64,000 bases of DNA from an uncultured Flavobacteriales bacterium (lineage in GTDB: Bacteria > Bacteroidota > Bacteroidia > Flavobacteriales_D > Crocinitomicaceae), in the NCBI GenBank assembly GCA_913054135.1, contig CAJXJK010000002.1, forward strand, positions 248,001-312,000. Reading direction: 5' to 3'. The position numbers and the translations under genes are program-made. Positions 17,998 through 27,800 of this stretch are shown in pieces (position 1 is the first letter of the stretch; every line of letters starts with the position of its first letter). The notes beneath the pieces are model-generated. The model ran no database searches. It was not told the origin of the DNA and saw nothing but the letters and a program-made list of their open reading frames with translations.

Positions 17998-18591
17998 ATG
18001 AACTTCTCTGGCCACGCCTTTCTTGCTCGAAATCATCCGCATTTAATTGCTGGAAATTTTGCCGGTGATTCGTTCAAAGGAAACCTGGACAAGTTTGATC
18101 ACCTTCCGAAAAATATCATGGATGGGGTTAGACTGCACAGATTCATTGATGACTACACAGATAGTTCTCCCTACATTTTGAAGGCCGGACAATTATTGCA
18201 AAATCAAGGAATAAAGAAAATCTCTTTCATTGCAACAGACATCATTTTAGACTTTCACTTAACGAGTAAATGGGAAGAGTATGCATCCTCAAAGTATGAA
18301 GACTTTGTACAAATGGTATATGATAACACAGACCCCTACTTAGAAGAGTTAGATGAGGAATTCAATTTTTTGTACTCAAGATTAAAGAAGTACGGTTGGA
18401 TGTTAGATTACACCACCGAAGATGGAATTCAGAAGATATTAAGACAGTTTTCTAAGAGAATAAGGTTCGAAAACGATTTAGATAAGTGCTTCGCCATATA
18501 CAAATCAGATCAAAAAACGTTTGACCAACATTTTAAAAATTTCTTAGTCGATATTGAGGCCGCCTCTATCGAATTTATTTCTGCTCTCTAG
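17998..18591 (+). CDS. acpH: Acyl carrier protein phosphodiesterase-like (AcpH/DUF479)
   Basis: Family members remove the 4'-phosphopantetheine arm from acyl carrier protein. The 197-residue protein has the family landmarks: SGHAFLA at the N-terminus, LIAGNFAGDSFKG, GVRLHRFIDDYTDSSP and a later DIILDFHL segment, which supply the His/Asp residues of the HD-like metal site. The ATG at 17998 is chosen over an upstream TTG. Members are widespread in Bacteroidota; AcpH activity there is inferred from the family. Confidence 0.85.
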   Translation: MNFSGHAFLARNHPHLIAGNFAGDSFKGNLDKFDHLPKNIMDGVRLHRFIDDYTDSSPYILKAGQLLQNQGIKKISFIATDIILDFHLTSKWEEYASSKYEDFVQMVYDNTDPYLEELDEEFNFLYSRLKKYGWMLDYTTEDGIQKILRQFSKRIRFENDLDKCFAIYKSDQKTFDQHFKNFLVDIEAASIEFISAL

Positions 18592-18616
18592 CAAAATTAT
18601 CGTAGATTGAGAAGTG

Positions 18617-20083
18617 ATGCGCTACCTCTATATCCTCATATTTTCTCTTGCACTCTTTTCATGTAAAGATGAAGTGGTAGAAGAAGAAGAAGTAGTTGAA
18701 GTTGCCTGTCAAAGAGACTGGAAAGAAATCAAGCAAGACAGTGTAATTACCATTCTTGCAGAGAACAGTCCAGCTTCTTATTTCATTTATCGTGGTCGAA
18801 ATATGGGATTTGAATATGAGCTTCTCTATGAATTCTCAAAAGACATGAACATTAGATTACAAATTCAAATGGTAAATGATTTGGATGAGATGTTTGAACG
18901 ACTAGATAATTGCGAAGGAGACATCATTGCTTGCAACCTAACTGTGACCGAATCAAGAAAACAACACATTGACTTTTCAACTTCATACTTGACTACACAT
19001 GAAGTTTTGGTTCAAAGAATTCCTCATGACACAGATACAGTCAGCATGCTGATAACCGAATTAGAAGAGCTTAAGAATAAGAAAATTCATGTTTGGAAGG
19101 GCTCATCATTCTACGACAATCTCTTAGTTATAAATGATAAACTTGATTTGAATTTATCTATCGTTCCCATGGAGGGAGAAGTGATATCCGAAGAGTTGAT
19201 TAGGATGGTGGCAGAAGGTGAAATAGATTATACAGTAGCTGATGAAAACGTGGCAAAAATTGATTTAAACTACTATGATAATATTGATATTGGAGTTCAT
19301 ATGAGCGCAGAGCAAGAGATTGCTTTTGGTTTACGGCAAGGAACCACCACTTTTTTAGATACACTCAATCATTGGTTGAATGAGAAAAAGAATCGATCTA
19401 CAATCGGTGAAGTAAAACGAAAGTATTTTCAAAGAAGAAACTTAACCAATAAAGCAAATGACCAATACTCCTCTTTGTTAATGGATGGGCAGCTTTCACC
19501 TTATGACGATATTATTAAAACTGAAAGCGCTAAAATTGGCTGGGATTGGAGACTAATATCAGCCATAATATATCAAGAATCTAAATTTGAAACTTGGAAA
19601 GAAAGTTGGGCGGGAGCTTACGGCTTATTTCAATTCATGCCTGCTACTGCACAATCCTATGGAATAAACCGAAATTCTTCACCCGAAGCGCAAATTGCTG
19701 CCGGAGTTAAAAAGTTAAATAAGAACTTCAATCAATGGCTTGAAGAAATCCCTGACTCAACCGAGTGTTTGAAATTTACCCTAGCTAATTTTAACTCGGG
19801 AAAATCTCATATTATTGATGCTAGGGCACTTTGTGAAAAACATGGCAAGAACCCAGATGTTTGGGAAGACAATGTAAATGAGATGCTCTTAAACTTATCT
19901 AAGCCCGAGTACTACAGAGATGAAGTCGTAAAAAATGGTTACTGTAGAGGTATCGAAACCTATGAGTATATCATAGAAGTTATTCAACGATTTGAAGAGT
20001 ATAAAGCCGCTTATCCTGAAGAAGGAGACAAAGAAGGATTGTTTGGATTCATCAAACAAACTGAAAAGGAGAATACACCCTAG
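18617..20083 (+). CDS. mltF: Lytic murein transglycosylase F-like lipoprotein
   Basis: Two-domain peptidoglycan hydrolase. The N-terminal lipoprotein signal (YILIFSLALFSCKDE) is followed by an acidic linker, then a periplasmic binding-protein domain (about 35-275: DSVITILAENSPASYF, GFEYELLYEFS, CNLTVTESRKQHIDFS). The C-terminal half is an SLT lysozyme-like domain with catalytic Glu in YQESKF and the AGAYGLFQFMPATA motif. The order matches MltF, in which the binding domain senses ligand and regulates lysis. Start at ATG 18617; a GTG lies three bases upstream. Confidence 0.9.
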   Translation: MRYLYILIFSLALFSCKDEVVEEEEVVEVACQRDWKEIKQDSVITILAENSPASYFIYRGRNMGFEYELLYEFSKDMNIRLQIQMVNDLDEMFERLDNCEGDIIACNLTVTESRKQHIDFSTSYLTTHEVLVQRIPHDTDTVSMLITELEELKNKKIHVWKGSSFYDNLLVINDKLDLNLSIVPMEGEVISEELIRMVAEGEIDYTVADENVAKIDLNYYDNIDIGVHMSAEQEIAFGLRQGTTTFLDTLNHWLNEKKNRSTIGEVKRKYFQRRNLTNKANDQYSSLLMDGQLSPYDDIIKTESAKIGWDWRLISAIIYQESKFETWKESWAGAYGLFQFMPATAQSYGINRNSSPEAQIAAGVKKLNKNFNQWLEEIPDSTECLKFTLANFNSGKSHIIDARALCEKHGKNPDVWEDNVNEMLLNLSKPEYYRDEVVKNGYCRGIETYEYIIEVIQRFEEYKAAYPEEGDKEGLFGFIKQTEKENTP

Positions 20084-20102
20084 CGCTTTTTTAGTGCCAA
20101 TC

Positions 20103-20134
20103 TTTGCCTATATATTATAAACTCACTATCTTTG
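20103..20134 (+). promoter_or_regulatory. Promoter of rpsP-rimM-trmN6
   Basis: TTTG at 20103-20106 and TATCTTTG at 20127-20134 are separated by 20 bases, a near-ideal Bacteroidota promoter. Transcription should begin around 20139-20141, leaving a leader of about 63 bases. Confidence 0.75.
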
Positions 20135-20137
20135 CCG

Positions 20138-20183
20138 TCCCTATTAAGAGGGATTTTTATTATTAACCGGAGTTTCGCACTCC
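20138..20183 (+). promoter_or_regulatory. Two hairpins in the rpsP leader
   Basis: The first hairpin is TCCCT, six-base loop, AGGGA (20138-20153), followed by TTTTTATTATT, so it resembles a weak attenuator. The second is GGAGT, five-base loop, ACTCC (20169-20183). Both lie between the promoter and the rpsP ATG. Ribosomal protein operons often carry leader control elements, but neither hairpin matches one I know. Confidence 0.4.
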
Positions 20184-20203
20184 AAATTATAAATGCTAAA
20201 AAG

Positions 20204-20830
20204 ATGGCAACTAAAATTAGATTACAAAGACACGGAAAGAAAAGAGCTGCATTTTATCACGTAGTTATTGCTGATGAAAGAGCAAAAAGAGATGGTAAGT
20301 TTATCGAGAAAATCGGAACTTATAATCCAAATACAGATCCTGCAACAATCGATTTGAAGTTTGACAGAGCATTGCATTGGGTAAAGATTGGTGCACAACC
20401 AACTGACACTGCTAGAGCCTTGTTATCTTACAAAGGAATTATGTTGAAGAATCACCTTGATAAAGGTGTTGAAAAAGGCGCTTTAACTCAAGCTGCTGCT
20501 GATAAGAAATTTGATGCATGGATGAAAGAGAAAGATGCTAAGATTGAAGGAAAAGCAGAATCTATTGCTAAGAAAGAAGCTGATAAAGCTGCTGCTGCAT
20601 TAGCTGCAGAAACTGCAACTAAAGAAGCTAAAGCTGCTGAGATTGCTGCTAAAAATTCACCAGTAATTGAAGAAGCTCCTGCTGAAGAGGCTGCAACTGA
20701 AGAAGCTCCTGCTGAAGAGACTGCAACTGAAGAAGCTCCTGCTGCTGAAGCTGCAACTGAAGAAGCTCCTGCTGCTGAAGAAGTAAAAGAAGAAGCTCCT
20801 GCTGCTGAAGAAGCGAAAGAAGAAGAGTAA
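20204..20830 (+). CDS. rpsP: 30S ribosomal protein S16 with long Ala/Glu C-terminal extension
   Basis: Small-subunit assembly protein. Residues 1-85 are the S16 core ([33 protein letters not shown]). The protein is 208 residues against about 80-90 for a typical S16. After a Lys/Ala-rich helix-like stretch (about 85-155), the tail is built of five exact-length ten-residue units of the form EEAPAxEAAT. Extended S16 proteins are known to me in Bacteroidota, but the length varies. The ATG at 20204 is the obvious start; the frame is open upstream through the leader. First gene of an operon with rimM. Confidence 0.95.
   Translation: MATKIRLQRHGKKRAAFYHVVIADERAKRDGKFIEKIGTYNPNTDPATIDLKFDRALHWVKIGAQPTDTARALLSYKGIMLKNHLDKGVEKGALTQAAADKKFDAWMKEKDAKIEGKAESIAKKEADKAAAALAAETATKEAKAAEIAAKNSPVIEEAPAEEAATEEAPAEETATEEAPAAEAATEEAPAAEEVKEEAPAAEEAKEEE
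20669..20818 (+). repeat. Five tandem 30-bp coding repeats in rpsP
   Basis: Units begin at 20669, 20699, 20729, 20759 and 20789, each starting GAAGAAGCTCCTGCT and encoding one ten-residue EEAPA-type unit. The first three differ at only a few positions. The register is exact, so slippage or unequal crossover could change the unit number without a frameshift. Confidence 0.9.
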
Positions 20831-20854
20831 GCTTAGCTTACAAAAACATACATT

Positions 20855-21400
20855 ATGTATCTAAAAGAGGAGTGTTTTCGATTAGGCAGTGTTGCTAGAT
20901 TACACGGATACAAAGGAGAAGTGTCAATTTTTCTGGATGTAGACAATCCTCAAGATTATAAGAACTTGGAATCAGTTTTCGTCGAAATAGACGGTAAACT
21001 GATTCCTTTTTTTTTGGAACACCTTTTCATTCGTAATAAAGGTTTTGCAGTCGCAAAATTTGAGACCATTGATTCTGAAAAGAAAGCTCAAATTGTTTTA
21101 AAAAGAGGACTTTACTTACCTCTTGAAGTTTTACCAGAAACAGAAGGAACTGATTTCTACTATTTTGAAATCGAAGATTATTTGGTAATCGATAAAAATT
21201 TCGGCGAAGTAGGAAGAGTTCAAAAAGTGATTGATTTGTCGGGTAATCCAATCATACAAATCATCTCAAACGGCAAAGAAGTTCTAATTCCCAAACAAGA
21301 TGAGTTCATTTTAGACATAGATCGTGAAAATCAAATCATGAACATCTGTGCTCCTTCAGGATTGATTGAAATGTATTTGGGAACAGAAGAAGAAGAGTAA
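20855..21400 (+). CDS. rimM: Ribosome maturation factor RimM
   Basis: Assists 30S head assembly, binding S19, and acts with S16 in the conserved rpsP-rimM order. The 181 residues contain the N-terminal RimM barrel (FRLGSVARLHGYKGEVSI) and a C-terminal PRC-barrel (YYFEIEDYLVIDKNFGEVGRV, VLIPKQDEFI). The stop overlaps the next ATG (TAATG). Confidence 0.95.
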   Translation: MYLKEECFRLGSVARLHGYKGEVSIFLDVDNPQDYKNLESVFVEIDGKLIPFFLEHLFIRNKGFAVAKFETIDSEKKAQIVLKRGLYLPLEVLPETEGTDFYYFEIEDYLVIDKNFGEVGRVQKVIDLSGNPIIQIISNGKEVLIPKQDEFILDIDRENQIMNICAPSGLIEMYLGTEEEE

Positions 21401-22101
21401 TGTCAAAGCCTTTCAAATTCAAACAATTTGAAATTGTTCAAGAAGCCAATCCTCAAAAAGTAGGGACTGATTCAATGTTACTTGGGGCTTGGACCAGTGG
21501 AAACTTTACAAGGATTTTAGACATTGGAACTGGAACAGGAATCCTCGCATTAATGATGGCTCAAAAATCAACTGACTCAGTGGTTACCGCTATTGAACCC
21601 AACTTAGAATCTTATACCGAAGCCACAACAAACTTCAATAAGTCAAAATATTCAAATCGAATTCTATCTATCAATGCCTATTTGCAGGATTTTGGAGCAA
21701 TGGAAAAATTCGATTTAATCATATGTAATCCTCCCTATTTTGATGGATCATATCTAAGTGAAGATGACAATCGAAATTCTGCCCGTCATCAATCCACTTT
21801 AAGAACGGATGAATTATATGAGTGCTCTGCAGATCTTTTAAGGGAAGATGGAAGAATGAATGTGGTAATTCCTCACTCAGCTCTTGGCGAACATTTAGAA
21901 AGGGCATTTGATAACGATCTCTATTTGCAAGATATATTGATTAGCCTTAGTCCAGATGGTACAAAAAAAAGAGCTTTTATATCATTAGGTTTTGAAGATA
22001 TTGAACCCACTGAAAAGACCATTCTTGTGAAAGATTCAAACAACAAATATTCAGCTGAATATATTGCCATGACAAAAGGGTTTTACCTGAAAGATCTTTA
22101 A
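21400..22101 (+). CDS. trmN6: tRNA1(Val) adenine(37)-N6-methyltransferase-like
   Basis: Predicted SAM-dependent N6-adenine methyltransferase for A37 of tRNA-Val. The SAM-binding loop is DIGTGTGILALMMAQ near residue 47 and the catalytic NPPY motif is IICNPPYFDGSY near 110. The start FKFKQFEIVQEANPQKVGTDSMLLGAW is characteristic of the YfiC/TrmN6 group. Translationally coupled to rimM, so this transcript combines ribosome assembly with tRNA modification. Confidence 0.88.
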   Translation: MSKPFKFKQFEIVQEANPQKVGTDSMLLGAWTSGNFTRILDIGTGTGILALMMAQKSTDSVVTAIEPNLESYTEATTNFNKSKYSNRILSINAYLQDFGAMEKFDLIICNPPYFDGSYLSEDDNRNSARHQSTLRTDELYECSADLLREDGRMNVVIPHSALGEHLERAFDNDLYLQDILISLSPDGTKKRAFISLGFEDIEPTEKTILVKDSNNKYSAEYIAMTKGFYLKDL

Positions 22102-22171
22102 ACCCTAATAGTTTTTGGATCAACTGTTCGTATCATTTATTTAGCGGTTAATTAGAGTCCGTAAAATATTG

Positions 22172-22179
22172 TAAATTTG
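22172..22179 (+). promoter_or_regulatory. -7 promoter element for the gene at 22208
   Basis: TAAATTTG lies 28 bases before the ATG. A 4-bp hairpin (TACC, six-base loop, GGTA) begins at 22184, at the expected transcription start. No good -33 is seen. Confidence 0.45.
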
Positions 22180-22207
22180 AGAATACCTCTAATGGTACCT
22201 CAAAAAC

Positions 22208-24565
22208 ATGAAAAACATCTTACTAACTGCAGCTGCAATTCTGTTTACTTTCAGTTCATTCAGCCAAATCAACATGACCCAATTAGGTTATTTAGATTTA
22301 CAAACACTTCACGGTTCAGACCTCAATGACATTTGGGGATACACTGACGAAGACGGGAATGAATATGCAATTGTAGGTCTCAATGATGGCGTATCTGTTG
22401 TTGACGTTACCGACCCTGCCAATCCTGTAGAAATTGAATATTTCAATGGGATGAACTCAATTTGGAGAGATATTAAAGTTTGGGGAGATTATGCATATGT
22501 AACTACTGAGGCTACTCAAGGATTAGAAATCATTGACTTAACACCATTACCACTAAGTACTGCTATAACTTCTACAACATATACTGGTCCAACAGGAAAT
22601 CAATGGCAGTCAGCTCACAACATTTATATAGACAATGGATTGGCTTACATTTTTGGAGCAAATAGAGATAATGGAGGTGTCATTATTTTGGATGTGAACA
22701 CGACTCCTGGAACTCCAATTGAAGTGGGAACCTTTGATGAGTGGTATTGTCATGATGGTTATGTTCAAAACGACACTGGTTATTTTTCTCACATCAATGA
22801 CGGTTTCTTTTCAATCGTTGATCTTGACGGATTAGGTACTTTAGGCCTGACTGATGTCATTGGATCTTTACCAACATCTTCTGTTTTCACGCACAACTGT
22901 TGGACTTCTGATGATGGTCAAATTCTATTTACAACTGACGAAAAAGAAAATGGATTCATTGACTCTTACGATATTTCTGATCCGTCAAGTCCGATTTTAT
23001 TAGACCAAATTCAATCTTCACCAGGAAACAATATAATTCCTCATAACACACATGTTAAAGGTAATTACACCATTACATCTTACTACACGGATGGAGTCGT
23101 AGTTCATGATGTTTCAGATCCTGCAAACATGGTTGAAGTAGCTAATTTTGATACATCTCCGGCATTTAGCGGAAATACTTTTAATGGCTGCTGGGGTGTT
23201 TATCCTTATTTCGCCTCTAACAATTTGATTGCATCAGATATTGAAAACGGATTGTACATCCTCTCAATCGCCTCGACACTTTCAAGTTATTTGCAAGGCG
23301 TAGTTACAAATGCTGGTAATGGCCAGCCAATCAATAATGCGCTTGTAGAGATTTTGACCACAGCTGTGGTAGACAACTCGGATGTTTTAGGAGATTATAG
23401 CATTGGATTACCAAACAGTGGTAATTATGATGTTCGATTTTCTGCTCCAGGATTTTATGATGATACGATCAATGTAGATTTTGTTGTAGGACAAGTTGTA
23501 ACTGAAAATGTGGCTTTAGTACAAATTCCATTATTCTCTTCAACAATCACTGTGCTTGACGGAGATAGCGGTTCTCCAGTTGAAGGTGCGAGTGTGAAAA
23601 TCGACCATACTTTGCAAAGCTTTGAAGGATTAACGGACGTGAATGGTGAAGTTACTTTTGAATTATTTTATGAAGATAACTATGATTTAAATGCTGGAAA
23701 ATGGCTGTATAAAACTACATGTATATCTCCTCAAATGCTCACAATCTCTGATAATGATGTGACCGTAGAAATATTTGAAGGGATCTATGATGATTTCACT
23801 TTTGACTTTGGCTGGACCACAACAACTTTGGCAGATGATGGCTTTTGGGTGAGAGAAGTACCAGTAGGAACTTCGGCAGCCGGTGAAAATCCTAATCCGT
23901 TTACAGATGCATCAACTGACTGTTCAGACCTATGTTATATCACTGGTAACGGAGCTTCTTCGGTTGGTGGAGATGATGTGGATGGAGGATCAGTTGAATT
24001 GCACTCTCCTATCTTTGACATTACTCCTTTCTATAATCCTGAAATTAAATTCTCTTACTGGTTTTATAACGGTTTCGGAGGAGGAACGCCAAATGATGAA
24101 TATGAAATTAGATTATCAAACGGTACAGATGAAGTTCAAATTGAGCTACTTGATTTAGGGAACGCAACGGTTTCAGAATGGACAGAGTTCAACATCAAGG
24201 TTAGAGACTTCATGGTGCCTACTGCAACAATGGAGTTAATTCTTATTGCAGCTGATGATAACCCTGGGCATGTAATGAAAGCAGGGGTTGACCATTTTAG
24301 AGTAGAAGAAGGTTCAACAGTTGAGTTAGTTGAAGGTGCTTCAAAATTATACTTATACCCTAACCCAGCGACTGATGAAATTAGAATTGCTGGTTTGAGT
24401 GAAGTTGTAAATGTGACAATCACTGACCTAAGCGGTAAGGTTGTTTCAAACTCTACTACACAGAGCTTAATCAATGTTTCTCATCTCTCAACTGGGCTGT
24501 ACATTGTAGAAGTTAGAGATCTTGAAGGACATCTCTTGATGATTGAGAAGCAAGAAGTGAGATAA
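22208..24565 (+). CDS. Choice-of-anchor B (LVIVD repeat) T9SS protein
   Basis: A 785-residue secreted protein. Signal peptide 1-20 (LLTAAAILFTFSSFSQ). Residues 21-355 hold LVIVD-type beta-propeller repeats (GVSVVDVTDPANPVEI, GLEIIDL, GVVVHDVSDPANMVEV), the pattern of the choice-of-anchor B family. Two carboxypeptidase-regulatory-like beta-sandwich domains follow (about 360-520), then a jelly-roll-like region (520-700). The end (LYPNPATDEIRIAGL ... STGLYIVEVRD) is a type A sorting domain. Probably a cell-surface protein; the ligand is unknown. Confidence 0.88.
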   Translation: MKNILLTAAAILFTFSSFSQINMTQLGYLDLQTLHGSDLNDIWGYTDEDGNEYAIVGLNDGVSVVDVTDPANPVEIEYFNGMNSIWRDIKVWGDYAYVTTEATQGLEIIDLTPLPLSTAITSTTYTGPTGNQWQSAHNIYIDNGLAYIFGANRDNGGVIILDVNTTPGTPIEVGTFDEWYCHDGYVQNDTGYFSHINDGFFSIVDLDGLGTLGLTDVIGSLPTSSVFTHNCWTSDDGQILFTTDEKENGFIDSYDISDPSSPILLDQIQSSPGNNIIPHNTHVKGNYTITSYYTDGVVVHDVSDPANMVEVANFDTSPAFSGNTFNGCWGVYPYFASNNLIASDIENGLYILSIASTLSSYLQGVVTNAGNGQPINNALVEILTTAVVDNSDVLGDYSIGLPNSGNYDVRFSAPGFYDDTINVDFVVGQVVTENVALVQIPLFSSTITVLDGDSGSPVEGASVKIDHTLQSFEGLTDVNGEVTFELFYEDNYDLNAGKWLYKTTCISPQMLTISDNDVTVEIFEGIYDDFTFDFGWTTTTLADDGFWVREVPVGTSAAGENPNPFTDASTDCSDLCYITGNGASSVGGDDVDGGSVELHSPIFDITPFYNPEIKFSYWFYNGFGGGTPNDEYEIRLSNGTDEVQIELLDLGNATVSEWTEFNIKVRDFMVPTATMELILIAADDNPGHVMKAGVDHFRVEEGSTVELVEGASKLYLYPNPATDEIRIAGLSEVVNVTITDLSGKVVSNSTTQSLINVSHLSTGLYIVEVRDLEGHLLMIEKQEVR

Positions 24566-24656
24566 GTATCTGATTTACGAATCTGAATAATATCTTCAAT
24601 AAGGGCATCAAAAGTCATTTTATCCACTCTTCTTATCGGCTAACTTTGATAAGAAA

Positions 24657-24749
24657 ATGGAATTACCACAAATAGTCTTTTTGATTATCATGCTACACCT
24701 TGCCGCAGGAATAGGCTTTCTAGCTTATAAAATGAGAAAGAAAAAGTAA
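24657..24749 (+). CDS. Small membrane protein (30 aa)
   Basis: A 30-codon frame encoding an acidic start (MELPQ), one hydrophobic helix (IVFLIIMLHLAAGIGFLAY) and a basic tail (KMRKKK), the pattern of a single-pass membrane microprotein. It occupies an intergenic gap, and its stop lies two bases from the truncated phosphatase tail. Too short to recognise; coding is plausible, not proven. Confidence 0.4.
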   Translation: MELPQIVFLIIMLHLAAGIGFLAYKMRKKK

Positions 24750-24751
24750 AT

Positions 24752-24778
24752 TTATACTTCGAATCCAATAACGCAAAC
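24752..24778 (-). pseudogene. Orphan 3'-end copy of a SpoIIE phosphatase gene
   Basis: On the minus strand these bases read V-C-V-I-G-F-E-V followed by TAA, in line with the last residues of the complete phosphatases in this window (VCVIGFEI and VCVIGIEI). It lies downstream of the real stop at 24827 and is separated from it by the short repeat at 24779. It is closer to the end of the other phosphatase gene (19 of 20 bases) than to its immediate neighbour (17 of 20). Confidence 0.6.
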
Positions 24779-24803
24779 ACTTCGACTACGCTCAGTGTAA
24801 ACT
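24779..24803. repeat. Short dispersed repeat, copy 1
   Basis: Core TTCGACTACGCTCAGTG within a 25-base block that matches 32284-32308 at 23 positions. CACT and AGTG at its ends make it partly palindromic. Similar TTCGACTxCGCTCAGT strings are, to my recollection, common between genes in Bacteroidota. Here it directly follows a copy of a phosphatase gene end. Confidence 0.75.
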
Positions 24804-24826
24804 GACTTATTGAGAATTTGATTTGG

Positions 24827-27800
24827 TTAAATTTCAAATCCAATTACGCAAACGTCATCAAGCTGCTCAAATGAGCCTTTCCAATCATCAAAATTCTTTT
24901 CAAGTGATGCCAGTTGTTTTGACATTGAATCTTGATGAATCGATAACAGCAACTTCTTCATAGAAGAAGACTTGAATTTCTTGCCTTTCTCGCCACCGAA
25001 TTGGTCTGCATAACCATCAGAGAAAGTATATACCCTGTCTCCTTTTTCTAACTGAATTGTATGAGTACTAAACGGCTTGTTTGGTTCAAACTTACCGATT
25101 GGTTGCTTATCTCCCTTAGTTTCGAATAACTCATTTCCGCGGATTAACCATATTGGATTATTGGCTCCCGCAAAATGTAATTCATTTGTCTTTTTATTCA
25201 GGTTGCATAAAGCAATATCCATCCCATCCTTAATCGTAGCTCCTTCATCATCTGTTGAGACGGTTGTTGATTGCTCAAACTGCTCTATAACAAGCTCTCT
25301 TGTTTTATCCAACAATTCTCCAGCATCCTTGATTCCGAACTCTCTAACCGTTCTATTCAGAGCATTGTTACATACCACACTTACCATTGCTCCTGGCACA
25401 CCATGGCCTGTACAATCGGCAGCCGCAAAAATAACTTCATCTTCATTGATTACTTCCATCCAATAAAAATCACCTGCTACTATATCTTTTGGTCGATACA
25501 TGACAAATGAATTAGGAAGGTTCTTCGCTACAAACTCATCTGATGGAAGGATGGCATCTTGAATTCTTTTTGCGTACGTAATACTATCTGTAATTTCTTT
25601 TTGCTTCTCTTCAACAATGTCTTTCTGATGTTCAGCTTCAATTCTTTGTTTATCCGCCTCCTTTTTTTGTTCCACCACTTCGGCCGTTCGTTCGGTAACT
25701 GTTTGCTCTAATAATTCACTTCTCTTTTTAAGAGCCTTCATTCTACCTTTAACCAAAAGATAAATCAAACCAATAATTGAGAGGCCGACGAGAGTAAAGA
25801 ACCACCAAGTCAACCAAAAAGGTTTGCTGATTGAAAAAGGAATCTCATAGATTTCACTTTCTACGCCATAAATGTTTTCGGCCTTAAATTTTAAGATGTA
25901 ATCTCCGTGACGAAGATTATCAAAGTGAATAGAATGAACTGTTCCGCAGTTTATCCAGCGATCACTTTGTCCTTCTAATTGATATGAGTAATTATGTGGA
26001 GCAAGTTCAAAGAGCTGATTCGTGTAGAAATCAAACTCAAGATAATTATCATTGTATGCTAAGTGGTAATCACCACTTATAAAAGAACCAAAGTTTTTAC
26101 CTAAGCTGTGATCATTGACTCTTATGTCAGAAACTGATAAAATCAACTGGTCTGAAGGCGGCATTACGTCATCTGGATGGAAAATTAACACGCCATACAT
26201 TGAGGCGAAATACAAATTCCCCAATTCATCTTTTTGACCTATCGCAGGAAGAAAATTTGATACATCAACTCCTAATGTTTTATCATATCTCTTGTATTCA
26301 TCAGTCTTCGGATTCCAACATAGTAGCTCTGAAGTCAAAGCCATCCATATGTTACCGTCATCAGCCATCACCATAGAATTCACTCCTTCCCCTTCTATCA
26401 ATCCAACTTTATCAGAAATCTTTACAGATTCAAAAGTTACTTCGTTAAAGGTGTAAAGATCTGTTTCGGTTCCAATTAATATTTCATCTGTTCCTTCTTG
26501 AACTAAGGCACAAACGACCGTACTGTCAGGAAAAAATGACTCAGTGCTCGAAGGCGTAAATAAGAGTGCGGTGGAGTCTGCCTCATCACATAATACAAAT
26601 CGTCCTACGCCATAGGTACCTTCTGAGAATATCCATTTTCCTTGATTGGTAACAAAAGAGAATGTTTCTGAAAGATTTGCGTTTTCAATTTTCAATAAAG
26701 GGATGGATGTCTCTTCACCCGGAAGATATTCAGCAATAAAAGAAAATTCTTTTCCGGGATGAACATATAACCTTCTTTGAAAATTAGGATCGTGCCTAAA
26801 ACCAATATACCCCATTCCATAAGGCTTCCCAATTTTTGTTAGTTGCCCAGTTTCTATATTCAACTCATGCGGGTAGGTATCAAATGACAAAAATGCTTTC
26901 TCTCCCATTATCTTGAAATGTTGCATGCCTCTCATTCTGCCATGTCTTTCTTCAATGTGACTGTATTGGTATTTTCTTGCAACATCCATAGTTTCAAAGT
27001 CATATACCAACAGTCCTACTTTTGAAGAGACATATATGTGCCTGGAATCCTCAACATAGAGCTGATTAACAGGTATGCTTTGATTAGATCGATTCGAGTA
27101 CTCTAAATCCATGTCTTTCCAATACATTACTTTAAAACTATGTCTATAAGGAGTGTATATGCTATACATTATTGATCCATTAGCAACCCAAACATTTCCG
27201 AAAGGATCTTTACTAATTCCATTCGTTTTGTTATCAGATAAACTACTCGTATTAACGGGTTCACTGTAGTGAAAATTGACATTGTGGGTCTCAATATCAA
27301 CCACCATTACTCCTTTGTTGAAGGTGGAAATCCAGATTTCAGAACCCGAGACCACATAACTTGTGGCATTCACTTGATTTTGCATGTAAGGATCCTCACC
27401 TTTTTCGGAGATTCGTTTTATAATTCCATTTTCAAGGTCCATGAAAATAGGTCCACTATAAGTTCCTAGCCAATACTTACCATTTTTATCTTGATAGGCC
27501 CAATGAACAATTTGAAGTGATGTTTTTATGCCTTTTTGAATTTGGGGATGTAAATTCACTATTAACTTTTTAAAGTCAATTGATTCAAAAACTTCAGTTT
27601 CTGGATCAAAGAAACCAGGGTTTGACAAATATCCTGCACGCCCATTAAAAAAAGTAATTAAAAACTTCTTATCATCTTGAATAATGATGTCTTTAATGTA
27701 AAGACCTGCTTCTCTTGGTTTTCTAGCAGCTTGCTGCCCACCATTTCCGGTACCAGTTCTGTTACCTTTTCCATCACCGTGGCCACCACGACCTCCTTTG

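Noticed and set aside
17950-18042. 31-codon upstream extension of the small membrane protein at 17770
   Set aside because: It would overlap the divergent ACP phosphodiesterase-like gene, and the ATG at 17949 gives a cleaner small membrane protein.
20669-20818. Possible CRISPR-like array
   Set aside because: Regular 30-bp units, but no spacers and all units are in frame in rpsP; this is a protein repeat.
25077-25466. Plus-strand frame of 129 codons inside the phosphatase domain gene
   Set aside because: It is the complement of the SpoIIE module coding region and has no features of its own.
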